64,000 nt of DNA from CAWKKW01 sp963850345 (GTDB lineage Bacteria; Acidobacteriota; Terriglobia; Terriglobales; Acidobacteriaceae). Shown one piece after another: positions 8,294 through 16,906 of the stretch (position 1 is the stretch's first letter; every line of letters begins with the position of its first letter). The notes under the pieces were generated by a model. It was not told the origin of the DNA, searched no databases, and saw only the letters and a program-made list of their open reading frames with translations. The stretch covers positions 868,001-932,000 of the forward strand of contig CAWKKW010000005.1 of NCBI GenBank assembly GCA_963850345.1, written 5' to 3'. The translations under genes were made by a program, and so were the position numbers.

Positions 8294-9742
8294 TCAGTAC
8301 GTGGTGTTGTCGCCGTCGGAGTTGGCGTCCATGTAGGCCACGTCCGAAGCGGTTCCGACCACGCTCACGTTGGAGTTGTCGCGCTGCGATCCGTCGGCGG
8401 TGTTGTAGATGTACACCTGTCCGCCTTCGGCAGTGTAGACCTTGTGCAGGCTGAGCACGGGGGCGATGCCGGTCGCATCTCCCTTGTACGAGTCCATCAA
8501 CACGCTGTTTTTGGCGGTGTTGAACATGGTGAGGCATCCAGTGCTGGTCGCCGGGTTGAGGTGATAGCGCTCGCCCTGCTGGCAGAGACTGGAGCCGATC
8601 CAGAGCGTGCTGTCGTCGGCGAAGGCCATCTTGCGGGGGTTGCCGTCGGCAATTGGATACGTGCCCGTGATGGTGCTGGAAGGCACGTCGAAGGTCGTGA
8701 GGGTCCCGGCAAAGAATCCGTCGGGCTGAGGCTGCTGGCCCGCGATGTAGAGGGTATTGCCATTCTGGATGGCGTTGCTGGTCCCGCCCGGAATCGGGAT
8801 GGTGACCGATGGAGTGAGGCTAAGGGCGCTGGGACCCGTCGAGGTGCCGCCGTTCAACGCTGCTGCCGTGATGGGAATAACGGTGATGCCGGCCTGAACT
8901 CCGCCGCACTCGGGTCCGCAGTTGAGAACGAAAGCGGAGGTGCCGTCGGCGGAGAAAACCGCCTTGGTGGGCCGGTCAAACGTGACGCCTGGGGGCAGAA
9001 CCACTTTGAACGCGCAGTACTGAGGTAGATTCTGCGGCTCGCAATCCTGGGCTGTCTGCGTGCCGAGCGTGAAATGCTGCGGGTCCGCACTGGCGGCGGC
9101 AGCAGTCTGCTGCGCCGTCGTCAGGTGAACCACGCTGTAGACGTCGTTCGTATCCTGCACAAAGCCAAGGGCGACGGAGGCGCCGGCGTTCATTGAGACG
9201 CGGTAAATTCCCGGAACGTTGAGGTAGTAGACGCCGTGCCCGGCCGAGTTGCCGAGGGTGCGGTCGATCATGGTCAGCGAGTGAACGTTCTGGTTGGCGG
9301 CAACGATGTAGCTAAGGTTGCGGCTGATGTAGATGCTCTGGGCGAGGCCGACTGGGCCGGCAACGGCGGTCACCTGCTTCTCTCCTGCATAGTCAAGCTG
9401 GTCAAAGGAGCCATCGCCGGAGTTGTACACGGCGCCAGCCTGCTCTTCGGGCAAGTTCTGAATGGTGAGCGGCTGCTTGCCGGAATACCCGTTGATGGAA
9501 AACGAGCCCACCTTGTTGTTGAAGCTGTGTCGGATGTCATAAAAGGCGTCCACGATCTGCAAAGCGCCGGAGGTGGCCAGGCCAGGATTTTGAATCGCGA
9601 TCAGGACTCGATTGGTCAACTGACTGGGCGGCAAATTACGCCCGGCGAAGTAGAACGTCTTACCGCATCCGGAGAGAAGGAACGAAACAGCGCTCACCGA
9701 GGCGAGCACCAGACCAAGTACTAACAGACTTCTATTCTTCAA
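8294..9742 (-). CDS. Large lipoprotein with beta-propeller-like repeats, unknown function
   Basis: This is a 482-residue exported protein. A signal peptide ends in the lipobox LLSGC, with the lipidated Cys26. The body has repeated short strands of the YVTN/surface-propeller type (for example AQSIYISRNLSYIVAANQNVHSLTMIDR and NAIQNGNTLYIAGQQP) and a Cys-rich turn CGPECGG. It ends in an acidic, Asn-rich tail DANSDGDNTTY. Many such lipoproteins occur in acidobacteria without assigned function. It is divergent from the metF fusion gene with a 118-base gap and lies 18 bases before bshB1. Confidence 0.72.
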   Translation of the reverse strand: MKNRSLLVLGLVLASVSAVSFLLSGCGKTFYFAGRNLPPSQLTNRVLIAIQNPGLATSGALQIVDAFYDIRHSFNNKVGSFSINGYSGKQPLTIQNLPEEQAGAVYNSGDGSFDQLDYAGEKQVTAVAGPVGLAQSIYISRNLSYIVAANQNVHSLTMIDRTLGNSAGHGVYYLNVPGIYRVSMNAGASVALGFVQDTNDVYSVVHLTTAQQTAAAASADPQHFTLGTQTAQDCEPQNLPQYCAFKVVLPPGVTFDRPTKAVFSADGTSAFVLNCGPECGGVQAGITVIPITAAALNGGTSTGPSALSLTPSVTIPIPGGTSNAIQNGNTLYIAGQQPQPDGFFAGTLTTFDVPSSTITGTYPIADGNPRKMAFADDSTLWIGSSLCQQGERYHLNPATSTGCLTMFNTAKNSVLMDSYKGDATGIAPVLSLHKVYTAEGGQVYIYNTADGSQRDNSNVSVVGTASDVAYMDANSDGDNTTY

Positions 9743-9792
9743 CCTAGAACCTCACCATTCGCAACGCAGACCTTGGCGTGGGAAAGGTCAAG

Positions 9793-9798
9793 TATAAC
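9793..9798 (+). promoter_or_regulatory. Possible -10 element of the homocysteine methyltransferase gene
   Basis: TATAAC lies 62 bases upstream of the ATG at 9861 within the divergent gap. No convincing -35 element or methionine/SAM riboswitch core was recognised in this 118-base region. Confidence 0.28.
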
Positions 9799-9860
9799 AA
9801 AGGGAGTAGCCCTGCTGGTGAGAGCAGACCCGGTACCATAGGATTACAAAGAGTGATCTC

Positions 9861-11747
9861 ATGACAACCAGACTGGAAAGTTTATTTGGGAGTCGCACGG
9901 TTCTGTGCGATGGCGCAATGGGCACCACGCTGTATTCGCGCGGGGTGTTCATCAACCGTTGCTATGACGAGCTGAACCTGTCGCAGCCGGAGCTGGTAAG
10001 GACCGTGCACGAGGAGTATCTGCAGGCCGGGGCCGAAATCATAGAAACCAACACCTTTGGCGCGAACCACTTTCGGCTGCTGCGGCACGGACTGCAGGAC
10101 AAGGTGCTGGAGATCAACCGGGCCGGTGCTCGCATCGCGCGGCAGGCGGTGGATCAACTGGCCGACAAGCAGGCGGGTGTGGCTTACGTGGCGGGCGCAA
10201 TCGGGCCGCTGGGCCTGCGACTGGAGCCGGTCGGCAAGACCTCCCTGGAAGAGGCGCGGTCAGCATTTTCCGATCAGATCAAAGGTCTTTTAGCAGGCGG
10301 GGTCGATCTGCTGATCATTGAAACCATGCCTGCCCTGAACGAAGCGGAACAGGCGCTGCGTGCGGCGAAGGAAACGGCTCCGGATCTGCCGGTGCTGGTC
10401 ATGGTCACGGTGGATGAGGAAGCGAACTGCCTGGACGGTGCCTCGCCAGAGACAGCGGCGGCGCGGCTGACTGCCTGGGGCGCGGACGCGATTGGCTGCA
10501 ACTGCAGCGTGGGACCGGCGACGATTCTCACGGCCATCGAGCAGATGACGGCAGCCACGAGTCTGCCGCTGATTGCCATGCCGAACGCCGGCATGCCGAG
10601 AGCGATCGAGGGGCGGAATATCTACCTCTGTTCGCCGGAGTACATGGCGAGCTTCGCGCGGAAGTTTCAGAAGGCGGGGGTCCAGTTCGTAGGAGGCTGC
10701 TGCGGTACCACGCCCAATCATATTCGGGCGATGAAGTCCGCCTTGCGCGCCATTGAAGCGCAGACGGCCGCAGTGCAGTCGACGAACTCGCGCGAGCCGA
10801 TCGTGACTGCTACTCCACCGGCCCCGATGGCGGAACGTTCCAAGCTGGGCAGGCTGGTGGCTGAGGGGACGTTTGTCAGCATGGTCGAGATCGTCTCGCC
10901 CAAAGGCATCAGCTGCCGCAAAGAGGTAGAGGGCGCCCGGCTGTTGCGCGATCTGGGCGTGCACGTAATCAATGTGCCCGACTCGCCGCGAGCCTCGGCC
11001 CGGATGAGCGCGCAGAGCTTGTGTATCCAGATACAGCAGCAGACCGGCATTGAGACGGTGCTGCACTACACCTGCCGGGACCGCAACGTTCTGAGCATCC
11101 AGAGCGACCTGCTGGGGGCATCTTCGATCGGGCTCAAAAATATTCTGTGCCTGACTGGCGATCCACCCAAGCTGGGCAATTACCCGGATGCGACGGCGGT
11201 GTTCGATGTGGACGCGATCGGGCTGGTGAATATCGTGAACCGGTTGAACCACGGGCTCGATATCGGCGGCAATCCCATCGGCGATTCGACTGGATTCACC
11301 ATCGCAGTGGCCGCAAATCCGGGAGTTCCGGATCTGGATAACGAGGTGCGCCGGTTCGCCTACAAGGTCGAGGCGGGAGGCGAGTTTGCCATCACGCAGC
11401 CGGTGTTTGATCTGCGCGTGCTGGAGGCATTTCTGCGGCGGATTGAGACCTTCCGAATTCCGGTGATCGCCGGGATCTGGCCGCTGACCAGTCTGCGGAA
11501 CGCGGAATTCATGAAGAACGATCTGCGGGTGAGCGTGCCCGACGAGATTCTGATCCGCATGCAGAAGATGGAGACGCCGGAGAAGGCGCGGGCCGAGGGC
11601 ATTCTGATCGCGCAGGAGATGCTGGCGGCCGCGCGAACTATGGTGCAGGGCGTGCAGGTGAGTGCTCCGTTTGGACGGTACACGGCGGCGGCAGAGGTGC
11701 TGGCCGATGTGCTGCCGTCAAAGAGCGAAGCGACAGGGGCCGCCTGA
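9861..11747 (+). CDS. yitJ: Bifunctional homocysteine S-methyltransferase / 5,10-methylene-THF reductase
   Basis: This 628-residue fusion is like Bacillus YitJ. Residues about 1-300 are a homocysteine methyltransferase (MetH N-terminal/BHMT fold) with zinc ligands Cys215 (GCNCSVGP), Cys280 and Cys281 (GGCCGTTPNHI). Residues about 325-605 are a MetF-type flavin reductase with LCLTGDPP and the FAITQPVFDL stretch. The reductase makes 5-methyl-THF; the first domain transfers a methyl group to homocysteine. It lacks the cobalamin module of full MetH. SD-like AAAGAGTG precedes the ATG. xseB follows 24 bases downstream. Confidence 0.88.
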   Translation: MTTRLESLFGSRTVLCDGAMGTTLYSRGVFINRCYDELNLSQPELVRTVHEEYLQAGAEIIETNTFGANHFRLLRHGLQDKVLEINRAGARIARQAVDQLADKQAGVAYVAGAIGPLGLRLEPVGKTSLEEARSAFSDQIKGLLAGGVDLLIIETMPALNEAEQALRAAKETAPDLPVLVMVTVDEEANCLDGASPETAAARLTAWGADAIGCNCSVGPATILTAIEQMTAATSLPLIAMPNAGMPRAIEGRNIYLCSPEYMASFARKFQKAGVQFVGGCCGTTPNHIRAMKSALRAIEAQTAAVQSTNSREPIVTATPPAPMAERSKLGRLVAEGTFVSMVEIVSPKGISCRKEVEGARLLRDLGVHVINVPDSPRASARMSAQSLCIQIQQQTGIETVLHYTCRDRNVLSIQSDLLGASSIGLKNILCLTGDPPKLGNYPDATAVFDVDAIGLVNIVNRLNHGLDIGGNPIGDSTGFTIAVAANPGVPDLDNEVRRFAYKVEAGGEFAITQPVFDLRVLEAFLRRIETFRIPVIAGIWPLTSLRNAEFMKNDLRVSVPDEILIRMQKMETPEKARAEGILIAQEMLAAARTMVQGVQVSAPFGRYTAAAEVLADVLPSKSEATGAA

Positions 11748-11771
11748 GTTGGCGGGCTGAGGGACTGAAAA

Positions 11772-11990
11772 TTGGCCACATTTGAAGATTCACTGAAGCA
11801 GTTAGAGAAGATCGTCGGTCAGCTCGAGCAGGGCGATCTTCCGCTGGAACAATCGATCAAGTTATTCGAAGAGGGTATTCGTCTCTCGACCGCCTGCAAA
11901 CAGGAACTGGACGCCGCCGAAGGCAAAGTGCAGATCCTGATGAAGCAGCGCGATGGATCGATGAAAGCCGAGCCCTTCCCTCCTAAGTAA
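11772..11990 (+). CDS. xseB: Exodeoxyribonuclease VII small subunit
   Basis: This is a 72-residue helical protein. It forms the small subunit of exonuclease VII, which degrades single-stranded DNA with XseA. The sequence FEDSLKQLEKIVGQLEQGDLPLEQSIKLFEEGIRL is the full XseB signature. The start is TTG at 11772 with GAGGGA seven bases upstream. It lies 24 bases after the metF fusion. xseA is not in the window. Confidence 0.93.
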   Translation: MATFEDSLKQLEKIVGQLEQGDLPLEQSIKLFEEGIRLSTACKQELDAAEGKVQILMKQRDGSMKAEPFPPK

Positions 11991-12130
11991 GCGGCAGATC
12001 AGCGGAGCTGGCTTTCAGCGGCCGGGGAATGCTGTGTCCCTCGCGTAGTCCCGATTGCATCTAGACGAGTAGCTGGGCGGATGAATGTGGCGCTCGGACC
12101 TGTTCCGCCGGAGAACGCCGAGGTGCAACC

Positions 12131-12340
12131 ATGAAGATGGCTGGAATTGTGCTGATTATGGCCGGCTTGATCACGCTGATCTACGGCGGGATCCTGTTCA
12201 CTTCGCAGGGACGGTCGGCGCCGGGAGACACGACTCTACAGCAGCACAGGAATCCTACAATTCCGTACCCGCCCGTGGTTGGTTTGGTGGGAATTGTGGC
12301 AGGCGGCTCGCTGCTCTACTTGAGCATGAAGCGTCGCTGA
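12131..12340 (+). CDS. Small membrane protein, DUF3185-like
   Basis: This is a 69-residue protein with two membrane helices (about 3-24 and 46-64) separated by a polar loop and ending in MKRR. The spacing and the MAGLITLIYGGI helix resemble the DUF3185 family of small bacterial membrane proteins, whose function is unknown. The preceding 11991-12130 gap holds no other gene. It is convergent with the MobB-like gene. Confidence 0.65.
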   Translation: MKMAGIVLIMAGLITLIYGGILFTSQGRSAPGDTTLQQHRNPTIPYPPVVGLVGIVAGGSLLYLSMKRR

Positions 12341-12359
12341 GTCGATCCGGGCCGGGGAA

Positions 12360-12989
12360 TCAGACCTGCGCTGGAGCGGGTGGGGCTGCTGCAAGCAAGC
12401 GCTGCGAGACAAACTGCACCACTTCTTCCGTCATGAAGTCTGGCGAGGAGATGGGAAAGTGGGGCTTCCCCTCAAGCAGTTTCAGCGAGACTCCGTTCCA
12501 TTGCGGCAAAAGCGCTTCCGATCGCAACAGCACAGCGTCGGCTCTGTCGAGAAATAACCGGGCCGAGTCTTTGAAGTCCGCAGTCGCGTGATCGAGAACC
12601 GTCAGATATAAGTCGGGGCGGAGAAACTGCAGGATGCTGTTCGACTCGAGGATCGCGTTCTCTGCCAGCGCGATCTCCTTGCGGATGCGAGGCATGGCTT
12701 CGGCGAGACTTCCCTGCCGGGTGCGCACCCATATCGATTTGACCGCCCCGGCGGCAAGGTATCGGGCGCTGTCGGTGCCTGTGGAGGCATCGCGTTCCGT
12801 GCTGAAGGCGAGCGTATGTTCGTCGGTTTCGCAATCGCAAGGCTCGCCGTTGGCGGAGCAGAAGCCATGGCCGAATTGCGTGACCTTGAAGGCGGTCCAG
12901 CGAAACTGCGGCAGCCGGTGAATGAGCGCAGCCATGACGGAGGTCTTGCCTACGCTGCGCGAGTGACCGCCGACGACTACGATGGCCAT
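12360..12989 (-). CDS. P-loop NTPase, MobB/BioD-like
   Basis: This is a 209-residue protein with the N-terminal loop VVVGGHSRSVGKTSV, the G-x5-GKT form of the SIMIBI class that includes MobB, BioD and NifH. A cysteine cluster CSANGEPCDC (Cys44, Cys51, Cys53) follows and could bind metal. LRPDLYLTVLD lies at the Walker B position. MobB supplies GTPase activity in molybdopterin dinucleotide synthesis, but the mobA gene is not adjacent, so the pathway is not proven. A moaD-moaE fusion elsewhere in the window shows that the cell makes molybdopterin. lpxD lies 75 bases upstream on the same strand. Confidence 0.6.
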   Translation of the reverse strand: MAIVVVGGHSRSVGKTSVMAALIHRLPQFRWTAFKVTQFGHGFCSANGEPCDCETDEHTLAFSTERDASTGTDSARYLAAGAVKSIWVRTRQGSLAEAMPRIRKEIALAENAILESNSILQFLRPDLYLTVLDHATADFKDSARLFLDRADAVLLRSEALLPQWNGVSLKLLEGKPHFPISSPDFMTEEVVQFVSQRLLAAAPPAPAQV

Positions 12990-13064
12990 GGCTTTATGCC
13001 TTTCTCCGGAGGTGCGTGCTGAACGGCGGCGGCTGAGAGGTGACTGACTACGGAGAACTCCCGC

Positions 13065-14090
13065 TCAATCCTCACCTTGTTTTTTCGATGCGCGGGAGAG
13101 TCGCGCGAGTGCAGCTAATTCCCTGAGATAGGCCTTCACCGGCTTGGCGGGTGTGCCCCAGAAGAGGATGCCGCTGCCGCGAATTTTTTTGTGCGGCAGG
13201 ATGCCGGCCTGGCCGCCGAGGATCACGCCTTCGCCCACGCTGGCGTGGTCGCCGATTCCTACCTGGCCTCCGAGAATCGCGTTTGGGCCGATCGAGGTGG
13301 AGCCGGAGATGCCGGTTTGCGAGGCGATGACGACATTCTGTCCGACGTCGCAGTTGTGGCCGATGTGGACCAGGTTGTCGAGCTTGACGCCGCGGCCGAT
13401 GCGCGTCTCTTCCAGCGCGCCGCGATCGATGGTGGTATTCGCGCCGATCTCCACGTCGTCTTCAATGACCAGCGTGCCTTGCTGCGGAAATTGCAGATAC
13501 TCGCCGGTGGCAGGGTCGCGAACATACCCGAAGCCATCCGCCCCGAGCACCGCGCCTGCGTGGACGACCACGCGATCGCCAAGGCGCGTGCCGCGATAGA
13601 GCACGACTCGCGGATAGATGCGGCACTCGCGACCGATGATGACGCCCTCTCCGACGACCGCGCCGCTCCCGATCGAAGTGTCATGCCCGATTGACGCTGC
13701 TTCGCCAATGACTGCGCAGGCGGCCACCGAAACCGTTGCCGCGAGGGTCGCTGTCGGTGCGACGACCGCGCTCGGGTGAATGCCGCTACTGTGCGGCTTT
13801 GGAGCAAGGAGCCGGGCAGCCCGCGCAAACGCTAGACGTGGGTGCGCAATGATGAGCAGCGGCTTTGCCGTGTGGTGCGCGGAATCAGGGGCGTGCGCGA
13901 AAGCTGGGGCGACGACGATAGCTCCGGCAGGCGAAGCGACTGCTTCCACGAAGGAAGCCGCGTCTTCCGCAAAGACCAGCGTTTCGGGGCTGGAGAGGCG
14001 CAGGCCGGAGACGCCAGTGATGGTTTCCTCTCCGCTTGTGTTGCGCAACTCCGCGCCAAGCGCTTCGGCAATTTGGGACAGGGTAAGCAT
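13065..14090 (-). CDS. lpxD: UDP-3-O-acylglucosamine N-acyltransferase
   Basis: This is the third enzyme of lipid A synthesis. It adds a 3-hydroxyacyl chain to the glucosamine nitrogen. With the start at ATG 14090 (MLTLSQIAEALGAEL) it has 341 residues; the frame continues 15 codons upstream without a better site. An N-terminal uridine-binding domain (about 1-105) precedes a left-handed beta-helix of hexapeptide repeats. The catalytic His lies in LDNLVHIGHNCDVG. The C-terminal helix ends LARLSRASKKQ. The gene is not in the usual lpxD-fabZ-lpxA order here. Confidence 0.93.
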   Translation of the reverse strand: MLTLSQIAEALGAELRNTSGEETITGVSGLRLSSPETLVFAEDAASFVEAVASPAGAIVVAPAFAHAPDSAHHTAKPLLIIAHPRLAFARAARLLAPKPHSSGIHPSAVVAPTATLAATVSVAACAVIGEAASIGHDTSIGSGAVVGEGVIIGRECRIYPRVVLYRGTRLGDRVVVHAGAVLGADGFGYVRDPATGEYLQFPQQGTLVIEDDVEIGANTTIDRGALEETRIGRGVKLDNLVHIGHNCDVGQNVVIASQTGISGSTSIGPNAILGGQVGIGDHASVGEGVILGGQAGILPHKKIRGSGILFWGTPAKPVKAYLRELAALARLSRASKKQGED

Positions 14091-14177
14091 TGGGCTCTCG
14101 AGATCAGTGCTACTGTACCAACTCTCGATTGCCACCGCATTCGGCCAAGGGAAAAGCGTGCAGGAGAAGGTGTCTTC

Positions 14178-16220
14178 TCAGGACTTGCGGGCCGCGGCAG
14201 GAATGCGTTGTTCGCCCCTTGCGTGGCCTTCACGAAGGTGGCTTCGGTCAAAGTTGTTGGGCTGCTGCAAGTCAGCGTCGTTGACCGGTGAAAGCGTGAG
14301 AATGCATTCGGTGACGCACTCCTGATCCAAGATCGGCGTCACGTCAAAACGTAACTGGATCTGCGACCCATCGTTGCGTTCGAGCTTGAGAACTTGTCCG
14401 GCGGTCGCGATTCCCTGCTCAAGCGCCTTAAGAACCGGGTGTTGTGGCCCGGTCAGAAGCCGACCGTCGGTATCGTAGGCACGCCAGGCGATCAGTCCCG
14501 CAGGGCCTGGGGCACCCAGCATCTTCTCGGCCACCGGGTTAATAGACACGATGCGCCCCTCGGGTGCGTGCGCCAGAACCATTCCCAAGGGAGAGGCGTT
14601 GAAGACCGCCTGCAGCCGCGCGTGGCCTTGGAACAGCGCGGCTTCAGCCTTCTTGCGGCGGTCAATGTCTTCGAGGTTGCCGTACCAGCGCAGAATCTCT
14701 CCATTGCTGTCGCGGCGCGGGGCGGCGCGTCCCCTTACCCAGAGCCATTCGCCATCCCGCTTTCGAATCCGATATTCCAGGTCCACGGGTCGCCCGGATG
14801 CTACGGAGGCTTTCCACGACTGCGCGGCGTAGTCCCGATCGTCGGGATGAATCGCGTTGACCCAACCCTCGTTAAGGGTCTCGCTCTGCGTCAGGCCGGT
14901 GAGCGATTCCCACAGTGGACCGGCTTCGAGGATCATGCCGTGAGCATCCGCGGTCCACAGGATTTGCGGACTCAACTCCACGGCCTTCCGGTAGTGATCT
15001 TCGCTCTCGGCCAGGGCGTCGGCCGCCCGCTTGTGGTCAGTGATATCGACGACCGCGACCGAGATGCCGAGTACCTCGCCAGCCTCGTCGCGCGCCGGGT
15101 GGTACGAGAGCAGCAGGGTCCGCTCCGGATCCGGCAAGCTGGGAATTTTACGCCGAACCTCAAAACTGTCGACGCCTTCCCCGTTCAGCGCCCGCCGCAT
15201 CTGCGGTTCCACGGTCGGGAACATCTTCGGCATCACTTCTGCCACAGGTCTGCCGATGTGGGCTTCCACGGGGAAGCCGTTCATCTCGGCCAGCCGCTTG
15301 TTGATGCTGACATAGCGCAGGTTGCGATCGAGGTAGCAGAGACCGACGGGCACGCCGTCGTAGATGGCCTGCAACTGCGCCAGCCTATGGCCGGGGAGTG
15401 CCTCGAGTGCCAGCGTGTGATCCTGGGAGAGCGGTGAGCGCGGATGTTCGTGCAATGTAGCGTGAGCTTCCGCGGACAGCACAGCCGGCAATTCGCTGAC
15501 GGGAACGGCAGGCCCATACAGCCAGCCTTGTCCGAGATTGCAGCCGAGATAGAAGAGCATTTCAGCCTGGCCCCGGTGTTCCACTCCCTCGGCAGCGGTC
15601 GTGAGGCCCAGGCTTTGGCCCAGTCCAACCACCGCGGCGACGATCTTGCGGCTCTCGCGATTGTTCACCATGGTGCGAACAAAGCTGGCGTCCACCTTGA
15701 TGACGTCGAAAGGTAGGGCCTGAAGATGTCGCAGGCTGGAGTAGCCGGTGCCGAAATCGTCGATGGCCAGGCGCATCCCCAGGGCTTTCAGCTCTTCGGC
15801 GACTGGCCGGGACTTGGCGAGGTTCTCAATCAGCGCGCTCTCGGTGATCTCAATCGTGAGCCGCGAGAGTGAGAAGGATGCACGTTCGGCAGTAGCCGCG
15901 ATGAGTTGAGGAAGCGCACGATCGCGCAGTTGAATGGGAGACACATTGACGCCGATGAGCAGGGGTTCCGGCAGGACCCGCGCGGCAGTAAAGGTCTGAA
16001 TCAGCACCTGTTCTGTGACAGATGCGATGAGGCCGGCATTCTCGGCCATGGGAATGAAGCGATCGGGAGAGATGAGTCCGCGCGTCGGATGTTCCCACCG
16101 CGCGAGAACTTCGAAGCCGACCAGTCGCCCTGTGCCGAGGTCGACCACCGGCATGAAGTAGGGAACGATCTCGTTGGCGCACAGTGCTCGGCTTAGCTCG
16201 TTGGGATCGTCCACTGCCAT
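14178..16220 (-). CDS. EAL-domain c-di-GMP phosphodiesterase with three C-terminal PAS domains
   Basis: The start ATG 16220 gives 680 residues; the frame is open to 16358. The EAL domain is at the N-terminus (about 5-250). Its catalytic residues look complete: EVLARW in place of EALLRW, GVNVSPIQL, IEITES, IDDFGTGYSSL, DVIKVD, TAAEGVEH and GQGWLYGPAVP. It is therefore predicted to hydrolyse c-di-GMP. PAS domains follow at about 285-400, 405-530 (WLWVRGRAAPRRDSNGE is typical PAS_3/PAC) and 535-650. No GGDEF domain is present and no membrane helix is seen. The order EAL then PAS is the reverse of the common arrangement. The ligand is unknown. Confidence 0.82.
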   Translation of the reverse strand: MAVDDPNELSRALCANEIVPYFMPVVDLGTGRLVGFEVLARWEHPTRGLISPDRFIPMAENAGLIASVTEQVLIQTFTAARVLPEPLLIGVNVSPIQLRDRALPQLIAATAERASFSLSRLTIEITESALIENLAKSRPVAEELKALGMRLAIDDFGTGYSSLRHLQALPFDVIKVDASFVRTMVNNRESRKIVAAVVGLGQSLGLTTAAEGVEHRGQAEMLFYLGCNLGQGWLYGPAVPVSELPAVLSAEAHATLHEHPRSPLSQDHTLALEALPGHRLAQLQAIYDGVPVGLCYLDRNLRYVSINKRLAEMNGFPVEAHIGRPVAEVMPKMFPTVEPQMRRALNGEGVDSFEVRRKIPSLPDPERTLLLSYHPARDEAGEVLGISVAVVDITDHKRAADALAESEDHYRKAVELSPQILWTADAHGMILEAGPLWESLTGLTQSETLNEGWVNAIHPDDRDYAAQSWKASVASGRPVDLEYRIRKRDGEWLWVRGRAAPRRDSNGEILRWYGNLEDIDRRKKAEAALFQGHARLQAVFNASPLGMVLAHAPEGRIVSINPVAEKMLGAPGPAGLIAWRAYDTDGRLLTGPQHPVLKALEQGIATAGQVLKLERNDGSQIQLRFDVTPILDQECVTECILTLSPVNDADLQQPNNFDRSHLREGHARGEQRIPAAARKS

Positions 16221-16389
16221 CGTGACCAAGATATTACCGCGAATTCCTGCCCATTTCACAGTCAGCAAAGTATGGTCAGGCTGCTCCGGGGAAGCTGCTC
16301 GTGCCGAATCTGGCCATGAGCTCTCCGCAAAAACCTGTAAGGAAGGCCAACTACTCACATACGACGCCGCTGTGCCGTTTCTAAAGTTT

Positions 16390-16896
16390 CTAATGCGTAA
16401 CTGAGCGGGATAGCGGAACCCTCACGAGAATTTTGCCATCCACGCGCGCGATCAGACTGGAGAAGGATTCGATCTGAACTCCTCTCAGCGATGTATAGCG
16501 GGGGTCGAGCGCGAGCACATCGGCTGTAAGGGCCGCTTTGGGGTCACGCGGAACGCTGAAGCGGACGCGAAGATCCGGCCGGCCGTCTCCATCGATATCA
16601 ACCGTGTCGTCCACATGCTGCGGCAGGGCGCCGGCGGGCGAGAAGGCCAACTGGACGAAAGGCTGCGTGCGTTGCAGCAGGTGCGGATAGACAGGCTCCG
16701 AGATGGAGATGTCATACCTGCCTCGGCGGATGGTTTGAGCGATCGCGCCGCCGACGTAGGTTGGGTCTACTTCGATACCGCTGCGGGCAACAGCCTTCGA
16801 GAAGGCTCCCATGAGCAGGAACGGCGCCAGCAGCGCAACGGCCAGTGTGCAGGCCGCGGCCATGTAACCGAGCGTGGACGTGAATCGCGCGAGCAT
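16390..16896 (-). CDS. Membrane-anchored periplasmic protein with an EF-hand-like loop, unknown function
   Basis: The start ATG 16896 follows AGGAG at six bases, giving 168 residues. One N-terminal helix (about 10-32) anchors a periplasmic domain. A DIDGDGRPDLRVRF stretch has the spacing of a calcium-binding DxDGDG loop. I do not recognise the family. It is the last gene of a three-gene cluster (SafE-like protein, polyferredoxin, this protein) and is 10 bases from the preceding stop, so it probably works with that membrane redox module. Confidence 0.7.
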   Translation of the reverse strand: MLARFTSTLGYMAAACTLAVALLAPFLLMGAFSKAVARSGIEVDPTYVGGAIAQTIRRGRYDISISEPVYPHLLQRTQPFVQLAFSPAGALPQHVDDTVDIDGDGRPDLRVRFSVPRDPKAALTADVLALDPRYTSLRGVQIESFSSLIARVDGKILVRVPLSRSVTH

Positions 16897-16906
16897 GGCC
16901 TCTCCT

